This document shows positions 33,256 through 33,397 of a stretch of DNA of 33,397 bases, piece after piece. Position numbers and translations under genes: made by a program. This DNA is from Bacteroidaceae bacterium. Lineage in GTDB: Bacteria > Bacteroidota > Bacteroidia > Bacteroidales > Bacteroidaceae. Each line of letters opens with the position of its first letter. Position 1 is the stretch's first letter. The stretch covers positions 1-33,397 of the forward strand of contig JAGCGS010000006.1 in assembly GCA_017649485.1 (NCBI GenBank), read 5' to 3'. The notes below the pieces were generated by a model. That model saw only the letters and a list, made by a program, of their open reading frames with translations, was not told where the DNA came from and did no database searches.

Positions 33256-33286
33256 TTTGTAATTAGAATAAAAAGCCTTACCTTTG
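33256..33286 (+). promoter_or_regulatory. Promoter of tRNA-Arg(TCT)
   Basis: TTTG (33256-33259), exactly 19 nt, then TACCTTTG (33279-33286): a perfect Bacteroidetes promoter. It is followed by CAGCCG, the same GC-rich stretch as in the tRNA-Arg(ACG) promoter at the left end of the window. Confidence 0.8.
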
Positions 33287-33320
33287 CAGCCGAAAATCGG
33301 ACAATGCGGTTTTATTCGGA

Positions 33321-33394
33321 GGTTCCGTAGCTCAGCTGGATAGAGCAACAGCCTTCTAAGCTGTGGGTCCCGCGTTCGAATCGCGGCGGAATCA
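33321..33394 (+). tRNA. tRNA-Arg (anticodon TCT)
   Basis: Complete 74-nt cloverleaf. Acceptor GGTTCCG pairs with CGGAATC; the anticodon stem ACAGC/GCTGT encloses CTTCTAA, giving anticodon TCT for AGA/AGG. The T arm is CCGCG-TTCGAAT-CGCGG. The 3' CCA is not encoded (ACAA follows the acceptor). The first 13 bases match those of the tRNA-Arg(ACG) gene at the left edge. Confidence 0.96.
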
Positions 33395-33397
33395 CAA

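Noticed and set aside
1-33397. Genomic island between the two tRNA-Arg genes
   Set aside because: The content is core housekeeping, with no integrase, transposase or direct repeats of tRNA ends; the flanking tRNAs are likely coincidental to the window.

Overview
The window is a housekeeping-rich chromosomal segment from a member of the Bacteroidales, most probably Prevotella or a close relative. Three things point there. Promoters follow the Bacteroidetes pattern (TTTG, about 19-20 nt, then TAnnTTTG). Shine-Dalgarno sequences are almost absent. Several proteins have Bacteroidetes-type architectures: S16 with a long Ala/Glu/Lys tail, a TlpA-type thioredoxin lipoprotein, a plug plus beta-barrel outer-membrane protein, and a Tgt without zinc cysteines. 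The window is bracketed by two tRNA-Arg genes, ACG at the left edge (its 3' end cut off) and TCT at the right edge.

Layout, left to right. Minus strand: tRNA-Arg(ACG), htpG, clpC. Plus strand: gyrA and two tandem secreted TPR paralogues. Minus strand: trmN6, a Bcr/CflA-type efflux pump, nhaC, rpsP, then a tlpA-like lipoprotein, an esterase, an ASCH-domain protein and prs. Plus strand: lon, tgt and an LptF/LptG-family permease. Minus strand: pheT and yebC. Plus strand: a patatin-like phospholipase, a cytoplasmic GH13 glycosidase, a low-molecular-weight tyrosine phosphatase and an outer-membrane beta-barrel protein, in overlapping or nearly overlapping order. Minus strand: a secreted SGNH hydrolase. 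Plus strand: tRNA-Arg(TCT). No intergenic stretch exceeds about 210 bp. I see no integrase, transposase, CRISPR array or phage gene.

Functional themes are proteostasis (htpG, clpC, lon), translation and tRNA modification (rpsP, pheT, tgt, trmN6, two tRNAs), envelope biogenesis and secreted hydrolases (LptF/G family, esterase, SGNH hydrolase, beta-barrel protein), and nucleotide supply and topology (prs, gyrA).

The most unusual signal is a family of phased 7-bp tandem repeats (ATTGACC / GGTCAAT and variants). They sit at three intergenic sites. At both convergent gene ends in the right half, two arrays face each other across a terminator hairpin, each in the ATTGACC orientation relative to its own gene. 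In four genes the array begins exactly at, or contains, the TGA stop codon. A further array abuts the tgt start and creates a false in-frame N-terminal extension. I cannot assign these arrays to a named element from sequence alone.
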